Below are positions 53,595 to 62,879 of a stretch of DNA of 64,000 nt, one piece after another. The notes beneath the pieces are model-generated. The model searched no databases. It had not been told where the DNA came from and worked only from the letters and a program-made list of their open reading frames with translations. The translations under genes were made by a program, and so were the position numbers. How positions within the stretch are numbered: the stretch's first letter is position 1; the number at the start of each line of letters is the position of its first letter. The DNA lies in assembly GCA_024742355.1 (NCBI GenBank), contig JANSYM010000002.1:310001-374000 (forward strand), read 5' to 3'. The DNA is from Hyphomonadaceae bacterium (GTDB lineage Bacteria > Pseudomonadota > Alphaproteobacteria > Caulobacterales > Hyphomonadaceae).

Positions 53595-55220
53595 TTATTC
53601 AGCCGCGACGAACTGGTTCATCGTGTTGTGTGCGCCGCCCGCTTTCAGGGCGCGGTCGCCAGCAACCATTTCCTTGAAAGTGTCGCCAAGGTCGGAGCCC
53701 ACTTCGTGCTGGTGCTTCACAGCCGAGACGCCGCGGCGAATTTCTTCGCGTTGAACATTCTTCACATAAGCCAGCATCTTCTCTTCGCCGAAGTATCCGT
53801 TGGACAGTTCGTCCATGCCTTTGGCCGTGAGGTGGAAGGTCGGCAGCGTGATCAGGTTGTGGAACACACCGGCGCGGGCCGAGATATCGGTCTGGAAGCT
53901 TTGCAGACGCGCATCGGCTTCGATGCCGAGCTCCGTCTCGTCCAGCTTGGCAGACATCAGGGCAACATCGGCCGGATAATCATCCTCGGCAATCTTGCCT
54001 TCGGCGATCCACTGCTCGCGGACCTGTTTGCGCAGGTTCAGCGTCCAGTTGAAGCTTGGGCTGTTATTGTAAGCGAGCTTCGCGTTCGGAACGACTTCGC
54101 GGACCGCGTTCACCATGGAGGCGATATCGTCCACGTTCGGTGTGGCCGTTTCGATCCAGAGCAGGTCGGCGCCGCCTTCGGTCAGCGAGCTGATGCAATC
54201 TTCGATCACGCGCTCACGGCCCGTATTCTCCTGGAACTTGTAGAGACCGTTCGGCATCCGCACCGGACGCACGACTTTGCCATCACGCATCAGGGCAACT
54301 TCGCCATCCTTCAGCGGGTTGGCATCGGTGACCTCTTCGGTTTCGATCCACTTGATATATTCGGCCGCAGAATCGCCTGGCTCGTTGGAAACCGGGATTT
54401 TCTGGGTCAGGCCAGCGCCGAGACTGTCGGTGCGGGCGACGATGACGCCTTCATCCACGCCAAGCTCTTCAAACGCCATACGGCAGGCGCGCAGCTTGGT
54501 GACGAAGTCTTCGCGCGGAACCGTCACTTTGCCGTCCTGGTGGCCACACTGTTTCGCGTCAGACACCTGGTTTTCGATCTGCAGGCAGCAAGCGCCGGCC
54601 AGGATCAGCTCTTTCGCGAGCAGGTAAGTCGCGTGCTCGTTGCCGAAGCCGGCATCAATGTCGGCAATGATCGGCACAACATGGCTCTCGAACGTGTCGA
54701 TGCGGTAGATGATTTCATCGATCGCAGATTGGTCTGCGCCGGATTCGCGGGCCGCTTTCAGCTCCTGGAACAGGTCGTTGAGGGCAACTTCGTCGGCCTG
54801 GCGAAGAGAGATATAGATCTCCTTGATCAAGTCGGCGACGGCAGTCTTCTCATGCATGGACTGGTCTGGCAGGTGGCCAAAGCTGTTGCGCAGGCCAGCA
54901 ACCATCCAACCGGAGAGATAGATGTAAGTGCCCTTGGCAGTGCCGCGCATGCGCTTCACAGCCTTGATTTTCTGTTGCGCGTGGAAGCCTGACCAGCACC
55001 CGAGAGACTGGGTAAATTTGGACGAGTCCTCGTCATAGGCCGCCATGTCCTCGCGCATCACGTCTGCCATGGCGCGGGCAATATCGAGATGGGTATTATA
55101 GGTGTTCTGGATTTTCAGCTGCACGACGTCTTCGACGGTCAGGCCCGCGCGGGTGCGGCCTTCCGGGTAGCGCTTCAGCGTGTCTTCCATAAGCTGTTTG
55201 TAGGTTGGACGTTGGGTCAT
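53595..55220 (-). CDS. aceA: Isocitrate lyase (long form)
   Basis: 541 aa, the longer bacterial/eukaryote-like subgroup. Splits isocitrate to glyoxylate and succinate. The active-site loop reads DAKQCGHQDGKV, corresponding to the KKCGH region of the short form. GAGGATAG is upstream of the ATG. First enzyme of the glyoxylate shunt; only 40 bases from malate synthase. Confidence 0.97.
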   Translation of the reverse strand: MTQRPTYKQLMEDTLKRYPEGRTRAGLTVEDVVQLKIQNTYNTHLDIARAMADVMREDMAAYDEDSSKFTQSLGCWSGFHAQQKIKAVKRMRGTAKGTYIYLSGWMVAGLRNSFGHLPDQSMHEKTAVADLIKEIYISLRQADEVALNDLFQELKAARESGADQSAIDEIIYRIDTFESHVVPIIADIDAGFGNEHATYLLAKELILAGACCLQIENQVSDAKQCGHQDGKVTVPREDFVTKLRACRMAFEELGVDEGVIVARTDSLGAGLTQKIPVSNEPGDSAAEYIKWIETEEVTDANPLKDGEVALMRDGKVVRPVRMPNGLYKFQENTGRERVIEDCISSLTEGGADLLWIETATPNVDDIASMVNAVREVVPNAKLAYNNSPSFNWTLNLRKQVREQWIAEGKIAEDDYPADVALMSAKLDETELGIEADARLQSFQTDISARAGVFHNLITLPTFHLTAKGMDELSNGYFGEEKMLAYVKNVQREEIRRGVSAVKHQHEVGSDLGDTFKEMVAGDRALKAGGAHNTMNQFVAAE

Positions 55221-55260
55221 TTTACTATCCTCGTCTGGAATTTCTGTTCGTTTCTGGGAA

Positions 55261-56919
55261 TTAGTCGGCGCCGCGCAGGACGTCGTAGGCGGGTAAGGTT
55301 AGGAAGTCGGCGAGCGTGTCGCCAGTGGCGGTTGCCACGAACACTTCGGTGGCTTCAGGGTAGCGGCCATCGGCATAGGCATTGTCGCCCAGCGCCGACT
55401 TGATCTTGCCGAGCTCTTCATTGAGCAGGCGGTCAAACGCGGCCGCGGTGAAGGTCTCTGAGCCGCCGTCGGCGGTCTCGTACTCGGTGCCATGGGTCAG
55501 CCATTGCCACAGCTGGCTGCGGGAAATCTCGGCGGTCGCCGCGTCTTCCATCAGATTGTGGATCGGCACGGCGCCTTTGCCGCGCAGCCAGGCCGCTGTG
55601 TACTCGATGCCGACCGAAATATTGGTGCGGATACCGGCTTCAGTGACGGTGCCCGTATGCGGGGTCAGCAGTGAGGCCTCGGTAATATTCGGGAATTGAC
55701 GCTGGCTCAGGACCTGGTTGGCCTTGGGCATTTCGGCGTCGAACACTTCCATCGCGACCGGGACCAGGTCCGGGTGGGCGACCCAGGTGCCGTCATGGCC
55801 CTGCTGGGCTTCGCGTTTCTTGTCGGCGCGGACCTTGTCGAAGGCCGCCGTGTTGGCCGCTTCATCGCCTTTGACCGGGATCTGGGCCGCCATGCCGCCC
55901 ATGGCGTGGGCGCGGCGGCGGTGGCAGGTCTGGATCAGCTTCAGCGAATAGGCTTTCAGGAAGGCGCGATCCATCCCGACCTGGGCACGATCCGGCAGGA
56001 CATAGTCCGGATGGTTGCGCAGGGTCTTGATATAGCTGAAAATATAATCCCAGCGGCCGCAATTGAGGCCGACAATGTGATTGCGCATCACGTACAGGAT
56101 TTCATCCATCTGGAAGGCGGCTGGCAGCGTCTCGATCAGGACGGTCGCCTTGATCGTGCCGTTCGGAATACCGAGTGCGGCCTGGGCAAAGTTGAAAACA
56201 TCATTCCAGAGGCGCGCCTCCTGATAATTCTCCATCTTGGGCAGGTAATAGAAGGGCCCGCGCTCATTCTCCATCAGCTTCTTGCCATTGTGGAAAATGT
56301 GCAGGCCGAAATCGAACAGGCTGGCCGAGATCGGATTGCCGTCAACGGTGACGTGCGCCTCTTCGAGGTGCCAGCCGCGTGGGCGGACAATCATCGTCGC
56401 GGTCTCTTCGTTCAGGCGATAGGACTTGCCGCGCGCCTCATCATCAAAGGCGAGGTCGCCATTGGCATAGTCAATCATATTGGCCTGGCCTTCGACCATA
56501 TTGGCGAAAGTCGGAGACGAGGCGTCTTCGAAGTCGGCCATGAACATCTTGGCGCCGGAATTCAGCGCATTGATCATCATCTTGCGGTCGACCGGGCCGG
56601 TAATCTCGACGCGGCGATCCTGCAGGGCTTTCGGGACCGGGGCGACTTCCCAGACAGACTTGCGAATGTGTTCCGTTTCGAGCGGGAAGCCGGGCAGCTC
56701 GCCATCATCAAAACGCATCTGTGCCAATTTGCGATTCTCCAGCAGGATGCGGCGCTGGCCGCCAAATCGACGTTCGAGATCGGCGATGAACAGGAGTGCG
56801 CGATGCGTCAGAACACGCTCATACTGGGCTGGAACCTGGCCTACGACTTCCGCGGGCCGGCGGTGGCGAGGGGTTGGCTTGGCCGCTGAAACAGCATCTT
56901 GAATTAGCGTCGCATTCAT
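55261..56919 (-). CDS. aceB: Malate synthase A
   Basis: 552 aa. Condenses glyoxylate and acetyl-CoA to malate. RPRGWHLEEAHV, the catalytic region LNCGRWDYIFSYIKT and GKGAVPIHNLMEDAATAEISR are typical of malate synthase A (GlcB is longer). GGGAGATCGCG precedes the ATG. It is divergent from the ScfR-like regulator, and the spacer between them has operator-like repeats. Confidence 0.97.
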   Translation of the reverse strand: MNATLIQDAVSAAKPTPRHRRPAEVVGQVPAQYERVLTHRALLFIADLERRFGGQRRILLENRKLAQMRFDDGELPGFPLETEHIRKSVWEVAPVPKALQDRRVEITGPVDRKMMINALNSGAKMFMADFEDASSPTFANMVEGQANMIDYANGDLAFDDEARGKSYRLNEETATMIVRPRGWHLEEAHVTVDGNPISASLFDFGLHIFHNGKKLMENERGPFYYLPKMENYQEARLWNDVFNFAQAALGIPNGTIKATVLIETLPAAFQMDEILYVMRNHIVGLNCGRWDYIFSYIKTLRNHPDYVLPDRAQVGMDRAFLKAYSLKLIQTCHRRRAHAMGGMAAQIPVKGDEAANTAAFDKVRADKKREAQQGHDGTWVAHPDLVPVAMEVFDAEMPKANQVLSQRQFPNITEASLLTPHTGTVTEAGIRTNISVGIEYTAAWLRGKGAVPIHNLMEDAATAEISRSQLWQWLTHGTEYETADGGSETFTAAAFDRLLNEELGKIKSALGDNAYADGRYPEATEVFVATATGDTLADFLTLPAYDVLRGAD

Positions 56920-56934
56920 CGCGATCTCCCGAGT

Positions 56935-57050
56935 TTTGTAATGTTACAGCTCTATTTACAAAACCCGTGCCACGTCCACCCCAACCCCATATCTATTGGG
57001 TTTCATTGTTTGTTATGTAAATTCGCGTATGTAATGTTTGTAAATGTTGT
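56935..57050. promoter_or_regulatory. Operator-like repeats between aceB and the ScfR-like regulator
   Basis: A perfect 12-base palindrome TGTAATGTTACA at 56937-56948, then TTTACAAAA (56955-56963), TTTGTTATGTAAATT (57009-57023) and ATGTAATGTTTGTAAATG (about 57030-57047). All share the half-site TTTGTAA or its complement, and lie in the 145-bp divergent spacer. Probable binding sites for the adjacent regulator, from position and repetition. Confidence 0.6.
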
Positions 57051-57064
57051 TATAGGTAACGGCG

Positions 57065-58504
57065 ATGAAGAAGAAGCTCATTATCGGCCCGCGCATCAAG
57101 CGATTGCGGACCCAGCTCGGCCTCACCCAGGCTGAGTTTGCGCGCCGGCTCGATGTCTCGGCGACCTATGTCAATCTGATGGAAAGCAACCAGCGCCCGG
57201 TCAGCGCGGCGGTCCTGCTCAAGCTCGCCGAAGAGTTCGATATCAATGTCGCCGAGCTGGCGCAGGACATGGATGCCGGTCTCGTCAATGAGCTGGTCAG
57301 CGCCCTGCGCGACCCGGTCTTCGGTGATGTCAGCGCCGCCAAGAACGAACTGGAAGACCTGGTCGGCGCGAGCCCGGAGACGGTGAAGGCTTTCCTCCGC
57401 CTGCATGAGCGTTATCGCGAGCTGGCGCTCAGCACCTATTCCGATGCCAACCCGCTGGCCGATCGCGAGAAAGTGGAATTGCTGGAAGAGTCCGCCCGCC
57501 CAGTCGAAACGGTGCGGCAGTTCCTGCATGAGCGGAACAATTATTTTCCCGAACTGGATGAGACCGCGAGCGACTTCTATGCAAAGCTGACCGGGACCGG
57601 AAAAGCCATCGAAGTCGCCATTCAGGAACGCCTCGAACAGGTCCACAAACTGAAGGTGCGCGTGTTGCCAAGTTCGGCCATGCCATCCTCGTTCCGCTAT
57701 TTCGACCGGCACCGGGCCGGCATCGACATTTCCGAATTGCTGCACCCGACCGGGCGGCAGTTCCAACTCGCGTTCCAGCTCGTCTTCATCGAATATCGCG
57801 AGCTGATCGATGGCATTGTCGCGGCCTCCGACATCAAGGATGAAAGCGCGATTGGCCTGGCGCGCGTCTCACTCGCCAACTATTTCGCGGCGGCCTTGCT
57901 GATGCCTTATGACAAGTTCCTGAAGGCCTGCGAGAATACGCGCTATGATGTCGACCTGCTCAGCCATCGCTTCGGCACCAGTTTCGAGCAGACCGCCCAT
58001 CGCCTGACGACGCTGCAAAAGCCGGACGCCAAGGGCATCCCCTTCTTCTTCCTGCGCATCGATGCGGCAGGCAATGTCTCGAAACGCTTCAGTGCGGGTC
58101 GCTTCCACTTCTCCAAGTTTGGCGGCGCCTGTCCACGCTGGAACATTCACCGCACCTTCGAGCAGCCAGGCGAGACGCTGACCCAGCTCGTACAGATGCC
58201 GGACGAGACGACATATGTCTCCATCTCCAAGGCCATCACACGGTCACGCGGGCATCATGGCCGGCCACCGGCGCGCGTCGCCATCGGGCTCGGCTGCGAC
58301 AAGGCCTATGCCGACAATCTGGTCTATTTCGAACGGTCCAATCTCGGCTCTGAGGCGCCGACACCGATTGGTGTGAACTGCTATCTCTGCGATCGGCAGA
58401 ATTGCGCCTCGAGGGCGCATGCACCGCTCAATCGCAAACTCAAGTTTGACGCCCATGCGCGTGGCATCTCGCTGTTCGAGTTCGAACCGGTGCGGCCGAA
58501 ATAG
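57065..58504 (+). CDS. ScfR/RamB-type short-chain fatty acyl regulator
   Basis: 479 aa. N-terminal XRE helix-turn-helix (about 5-65; LRTQLGLTQAEFARRLDVSATYVN), then a conserved middle domain of the IrrE/DUF955 type and a C-terminal DUF2083 domain with cysteines in CYLCDRQNCASRAHA. Such regulators control glyoxylate shunt or propionate genes in response to acyl-CoA. Divergent from aceB, with half-sites in between. Confidence 0.9.
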   Translation: MKKKLIIGPRIKRLRTQLGLTQAEFARRLDVSATYVNLMESNQRPVSAAVLLKLAEEFDINVAELAQDMDAGLVNELVSALRDPVFGDVSAAKNELEDLVGASPETVKAFLRLHERYRELALSTYSDANPLADREKVELLEESARPVETVRQFLHERNNYFPELDETASDFYAKLTGTGKAIEVAIQERLEQVHKLKVRVLPSSAMPSSFRYFDRHRAGIDISELLHPTGRQFQLAFQLVFIEYRELIDGIVAASDIKDESAIGLARVSLANYFAAALLMPYDKFLKACENTRYDVDLLSHRFGTSFEQTAHRLTTLQKPDAKGIPFFFLRIDAAGNVSKRFSAGRFHFSKFGGACPRWNIHRTFEQPGETLTQLVQMPDETTYVSISKAITRSRGHHGRPPARVAIGLGCDKAYADNLVYFERSNLGSEAPTPIGVNCYLCDRQNCASRAHAPLNRKLKFDAHARGISLFEFEPVRPK

Positions 58505-58507
58505 AGC

Positions 58508-61500
58508 CTAGCCCCCGGAGATGAATTCGAGCTCCCAGGAGAATTGATACGTCCCCGGTCCAACGCGATATTGTGGCAGCGCGTCCGGCCCGCACGCCGC
58601 TGTGCCCAGGCCACGCATGGCCGCGTCCACATGCACCTCAATCGAGTCACCCGCTCGCAACTGTGCCAGCGTCTCGGCTTCGTTGAGGTCGTCTGTATGA
58701 TGCATTCGGGCGGTGAAGCTGAGCGGCTTGGGCAAGGTGATCCGAATACCTGAGCCATCAGCTTTGAGCAGCTGGAACCAGCGGGTCTCTTCATGCGCGC
58801 CATATTCCTGGGGTCGCACATAAGGATGGTATTGATCGGCGACGCTCGAGCGCCAGAGCCCGACCGTCTGGGCGCTTTTTCTGTCCGGATAGGATTCATC
58901 CGGCCCAAGCCCGAACCAGGCCAATTGATCATGGTCCGGCGCGACCAGGAATCGCAGACCAACCCGCGCCACATCCCGCCATGCATCCGGGACCACCAGC
59001 GCCTCGTCGAAGCGTATCCTGCCGTCCGGAAAACTGACCAGAGATGTATGGGTCAGCGCGTCATCACCCGCGCCCCGCCAGGTCCGAGTGAAGCATTTCA
59101 CCCGGCCAAGGTCAGTCTTGTGCGTGGATGCGTCCAGTGGGCCAGGCGTCAAGTCATTGAGGCCGTAGCCGACCCACTCGGCCGTGTGGTTCTGGAACAA
59201 GGGCCGCGCGCCAGGCTTGCCGCCATCATTGTCCGTTGGCGGCCGCCACAGCGTTGGCATTAGCGGTGACAGGACGACCTTGTCGGCGTAGGCAAGAATG
59301 CCTTCGATCTCGCCACCGTCGCCGAATTCCAGGACGAGCGGCCCATGTTGTAGCGACTGGGCGTCATGCGTCTGCTGCTCCGCACCCGCGAGGTCCAGAC
59401 CGGCCTGGTCTTCAACGTCGGGCGCCGCCAGGCACACCTGGTCCCAGGCCACGACATGTCCTTCAGGCGCCCAGCTCGTCGCATCAATGGTCCGCCATTC
59501 GAGCGTCAGATGCCACTCGGCATCCTTCGCCGGCGCGGCGGTGTAGGGAATGTCGAACGCTTCTGCATCACCGGCCGCGATTTTCGGCGACAGTGTCCCC
59601 TCTTCCACCCGCACACCATCTCGCGTCAGCTGCCAGTGCAGGGTCACATCACTCGAATCCGCGAAGACCCGCCGGTTGCGCAGGCGCATCTTGTGACCGG
59701 TCACAGCTTCAAGCACGAATGGCCGCGCCGCCCACATATATTCGCGCAGCGCCGGGTGCGGCACACCATCGGGGCCGACCAGGCCGTTTATGTTGAAATT
59801 CGCATCATTCGGCGTGTCGCCATAATGCCCGCCATAGGCCCAGTAGAAGCGTCCCTTCTCGTCCGCCTCAGCCAGGCCCTGATCGCGCCAGTCCCAGACA
59901 AAGCCCCCGGCCAGAGCCGGCTCGCTGAAAAAGGCGTCAACATAATCGGTGAGCGACCCGTTCGAATTGCCCATCGCATGCGAATATTCGCACAGCAGTA
60001 ACGGGCGATCATCCTGCTTCGTCTGCTCCGCCCAGCGCGCCCAGTCGACTATGTGATCGATCGGCGGATACATCGGACAGACGACGTCCGTTGCAACAAG
60101 CTCCTGCGCGGATGGCGCTTGCTGTGTGCTCTCTGGGGACCTTCCGAAGGGGAAACTCAGCCGCAGTGAGACTGCGCCCTCATAATGCACGAAGCGGCCA
60201 GGATCGAGATGGCGTGCCGCTGCCGCAGCCGCATCGTGTGCCGGTCCGTGCCCGGCTTCATTGCCCAGCGACCAACCGATGATGCACGGGTGATTGCGAT
60301 CGCGGGCGATCATTCGCACGGTGCGATCCACGATCGCCGCCTGGTATCCTGGATGATTGGCGACCTCGGTCCAGCGCGCATGGCATTCGACATTGGCTTC
60401 ATCGATGACATAGACTCCAAGCTCATCGGCGAGGTCGAGCAGGACCGGATCATTCGGATAATGCGCGGTGCGGACGGCATTGATATTGTGCCGCTTCATG
60501 GTGATCAGTTCAGCGCGAATATCATCCACGCTGCACGTCTTGCCATTTTCCGGATGGTGGTCATGGCGATTGACGCCAATCAGGACGATCGGCTCCCCAT
60601 TCACACGCAGGCGACGGTTTGACACTTCCACGCGCGTAAAGCCGATGAAGGTCTCATGGACTTCCCGGGTCGCCCCGTCGGGATCGAGCAGCTCTGTCAC
60701 AAGGCGATAGCGCGTGGGGCGCTCAGCCGACCAGGCCGCAGCCTCCGCAATCTCGATCGAAAGCTGCGCCGCATAGGATTTGAACGCATAGGATTGCGCC
60801 CATTGCGCGCCGGTCGACTGGCTGGTGTCGAATTGTTCGACCGGGACCGCCGCAGTTTCTGCGCAGATTTCGCCGGCCGGATCGCGTAGGGTCGCGCGGG
60901 CGCGGCAGCCAAATGAAGGCCCAGCCACTTCGACGCGGACATTGGCCGTGCCGGTTCGCGTTTGTGGGTCGAAATCAGTATCGACAATCATGTCCTGGAC
61001 ATGCGTCACAGCACGCGACTCCAGGAACACAGACCGGTGGAGGCCACCATGGTTCCAGTGATCCTGATCCTCGATCCAGGTCGCATCGCACCAGCGCACC
61101 ACCATCAGCGCGAGCTGGTTCGGTCCGGACTGCAACGCTGGCGTAAGATCAAACTCGCTCGGCAGCCGCGAATCCTTGCCCATGCCAATGAACTGGCCAT
61201 TGCACCAGACCATGACCATACTCTCAAAGCCGCCAATGTGCAGGATCGTGGAGCGCCCTTGCCAGTCGTCCGGCAGTTCGAAGTCGCGGCGATAGAGACC
61301 GGTCGGATTGTCCTCCGGCACATCCGGCGGGCGCGGGCAATCAAAGGGCATCTGCCAATTCGCATAATGCGGCAGGTCGCCCGTATTCTGCCGGGTCCAT
61401 ACGCCCGGCACGTGAATATCGCGCCAGGCAGCATCATCACTGCCGGCGGTTTGCCACCCGTTCGGCACCCGCTCCGGTCCCGGTGCGAGCTGAAACGCCC

Positions 61501-61645
61501 ATCGTCCATCCATAGACAGCCGCCAGGGCGATGTCCCCGTCTGCATTGCGGCGGCGTCCGGAAACGCCATCAGATTGGCGCGCGCTGGCAGCCGTCCGAG
61601 CGCCAGCAACGTGGGGTCTAGCAAGTGAGACAATGGAAGCGGCAA
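58508..61645 (-). CDS. lacZ: Beta-galactosidase, GH2 family
   Basis: 1045 aa, five-domain layout of LacZ. Acid/base glutamate in GWSLGNEAGHGP and nucleophile in LLCEYSHAMGNSNG, both in the central barrel; the N-terminal sugar-binding domain has TGLYRRDFELP and the last 250 residues the bgal small chain. Cleaves beta-galactosides in the cytoplasm; no signal peptide. A TonB receptor lies some 12 kb away, but no direct link is visible. Ends 4 bases from the regulator stop. Confidence 0.95.
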   Translation of the reverse strand: MPLPLSHLLDPTLLALGRLPARANLMAFPDAAAMQTGTSPWRLSMDGRWAFQLAPGPERVPNGWQTAGSDDAAWRDIHVPGVWTRQNTGDLPHYANWQMPFDCPRPPDVPEDNPTGLYRRDFELPDDWQGRSTILHIGGFESMVMVWCNGQFIGMGKDSRLPSEFDLTPALQSGPNQLALMVVRWCDATWIEDQDHWNHGGLHRSVFLESRAVTHVQDMIVDTDFDPQTRTGTANVRVEVAGPSFGCRARATLRDPAGEICAETAAVPVEQFDTSQSTGAQWAQSYAFKSYAAQLSIEIAEAAAWSAERPTRYRLVTELLDPDGATREVHETFIGFTRVEVSNRRLRVNGEPIVLIGVNRHDHHPENGKTCSVDDIRAELITMKRHNINAVRTAHYPNDPVLLDLADELGVYVIDEANVECHARWTEVANHPGYQAAIVDRTVRMIARDRNHPCIIGWSLGNEAGHGPAHDAAAAAARHLDPGRFVHYEGAVSLRLSFPFGRSPESTQQAPSAQELVATDVVCPMYPPIDHIVDWARWAEQTKQDDRPLLLCEYSHAMGNSNGSLTDYVDAFFSEPALAGGFVWDWRDQGLAEADEKGRFYWAYGGHYGDTPNDANFNINGLVGPDGVPHPALREYMWAARPFVLEAVTGHKMRLRNRRVFADSSDVTLHWQLTRDGVRVEEGTLSPKIAAGDAEAFDIPYTAAPAKDAEWHLTLEWRTIDATSWAPEGHVVAWDQVCLAAPDVEDQAGLDLAGAEQQTHDAQSLQHGPLVLEFGDGGEIEGILAYADKVVLSPLMPTLWRPPTDNDGGKPGARPLFQNHTAEWVGYGLNDLTPGPLDASTHKTDLGRVKCFTRTWRGAGDDALTHTSLVSFPDGRIRFDEALVVPDAWRDVARVGLRFLVAPDHDQLAWFGLGPDESYPDRKSAQTVGLWRSSVADQYHPYVRPQEYGAHEETRWFQLLKADGSGIRITLPKPLSFTARMHHTDDLNEAETLAQLRAGDSIEVHVDAAMRGLGTAACGPDALPQYRVGPGTYQFSWELEFISGG

Positions 61646-61742
61646 ATCAGGTCACCCGATACTCAGCAGCGCCCATCGCTGTTGATTGCATGAGTCTGGT
61701 TCCCCAAAACCGATACGATATCAATGCTTTTTTAGACGCGGC

Positions 61743-62684
61743 CTACCGGCGGCTTGCGTGTTCGGATAGTTTCAGATCGACGAGGGCATCGTCCTGCAGA
61801 ATCCGCAGCACGTCCTCGGGCGAGGCATATGCGCAGAAAATATCGCCGTTCGAGACGCGATGCAGAGGCAGGTCGAGCCGCAGCGCCTCGTTCGCCATTT
61901 CGTCCCGCCAATGCTCCGTCGTTTCAGACCCGATCAGGATGGCGGCGTTCACGCCCTGAAAATATCCGTCTTTCAACAGGGGATCCTCGGTCAGGCACAT
62001 GATGGCATCATAGTAGAGCATAGCCGCGTTATTCTCGAGGGCGAGCAGGCCAGCCTGCTCATAGTCGCGCATGTGCGCATCGACATAGGCCATATCACCA
62101 GGGCTTTTTCGCAGGATAGACCGGTACCAGGCGATCGGGTCATTCTTGATCAGCAGCTTCATGCCCGCATCGGCGACATGCAGTCCGCTTTTTGAGGAGA
62201 TCAGCTGTTTCAGCATCTCGCGAAACCAGGCCGGCTGAAAGACCTGCATGACGTCCTGATTGAAAATCGGATTGACGAACAGAACCCGGTCCAGTTCGGG
62301 CAGCATGTGGATCAGGCGATAACAGATCGGGTTAGAACTGCCGACCGGCATCAATATGATGTTCTTCAGTTGCAGCTTGTCGGCAAGTGCCCGCAACAGG
62401 GAGGCCTCGGCAATGGCCGCCGCCCCGGATGTCACGGGACCTTTGGCCATCATCACAACAGGCATTGGCGAGCTGTCGCCATAGCCCGGGCGTCGCACGA
62501 ACACGGTTTGCAGGCCAGCTTCCCACATCAGCTGGCAGAATGCTTTTGAGGGCGGCATCGCAAATTCAATTGAATGGAAGATCAGGAGCGGCTGTTTCTG
62601 TCCGATCTCTCCACCATAGATCATCACGTCGAACGCGAAGGCGTGCTCGCCAACCTTGATCGTCTGAAAAGACCGTTCGCTCAT
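61743..62684 (-). CDS. Alpha/beta-hydrolase-like protein
   Basis: 313 aa from the ATG at 62684; a longer start at 62747 is not supported. LLIFHSIEFAMPP and RRPGYGDSSPM resemble the oxyanion strand and following loop of alpha/beta hydrolases. The expected nucleophile elbow GxSxG reads MPVGSSNPIC, so it is altered. Catalytic activity is uncertain. Function unknown. Confidence 0.65.
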   Translation of the reverse strand: MSERSFQTIKVGEHAFAFDVMIYGGEIGQKQPLLIFHSIEFAMPPSKAFCQLMWEAGLQTVFVRRPGYGDSSPMPVVMMAKGPVTSGAAAIAEASLLRALADKLQLKNIILMPVGSSNPICYRLIHMLPELDRVLFVNPIFNQDVMQVFQPAWFREMLKQLISSKSGLHVADAGMKLLIKNDPIAWYRSILRKSPGDMAYVDAHMRDYEQAGLLALENNAAMLYYDAIMCLTEDPLLKDGYFQGVNAAILIGSETTEHWRDEMANEALRLDLPLHRVSNGDIFCAYASPEDVLRILQDDALVDLKLSEHASRR

Positions 62685-62879
62685 TTGCTGATCGTATCGT
62701 CGGCTGTTTGCACAACCGGCGCGTTCCCCTTCCCATGCAGATCCCAAGCCGGACCCCTGCTATTTGCACCAAGCAAGGTTTTCGCCCGCGTTTCAAATAA
62801 CGAGTTCGTGAGTGTATCCCGCTGACAATCGCATTCGCTCTGCGTATAGCGGCCGAGTTCTGCCCCGATGCCATCCCGA

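Noticed and set aside
53628-54992. 454-residue plus-strand open frame opposite isocitrate lyase
   Set aside because: No family likeness; the isocitrate lyase frame is unambiguous.
55696-56889. 397-residue plus-strand open frame opposite malate synthase
   Set aside because: Shadow frame with no recognisable motif.
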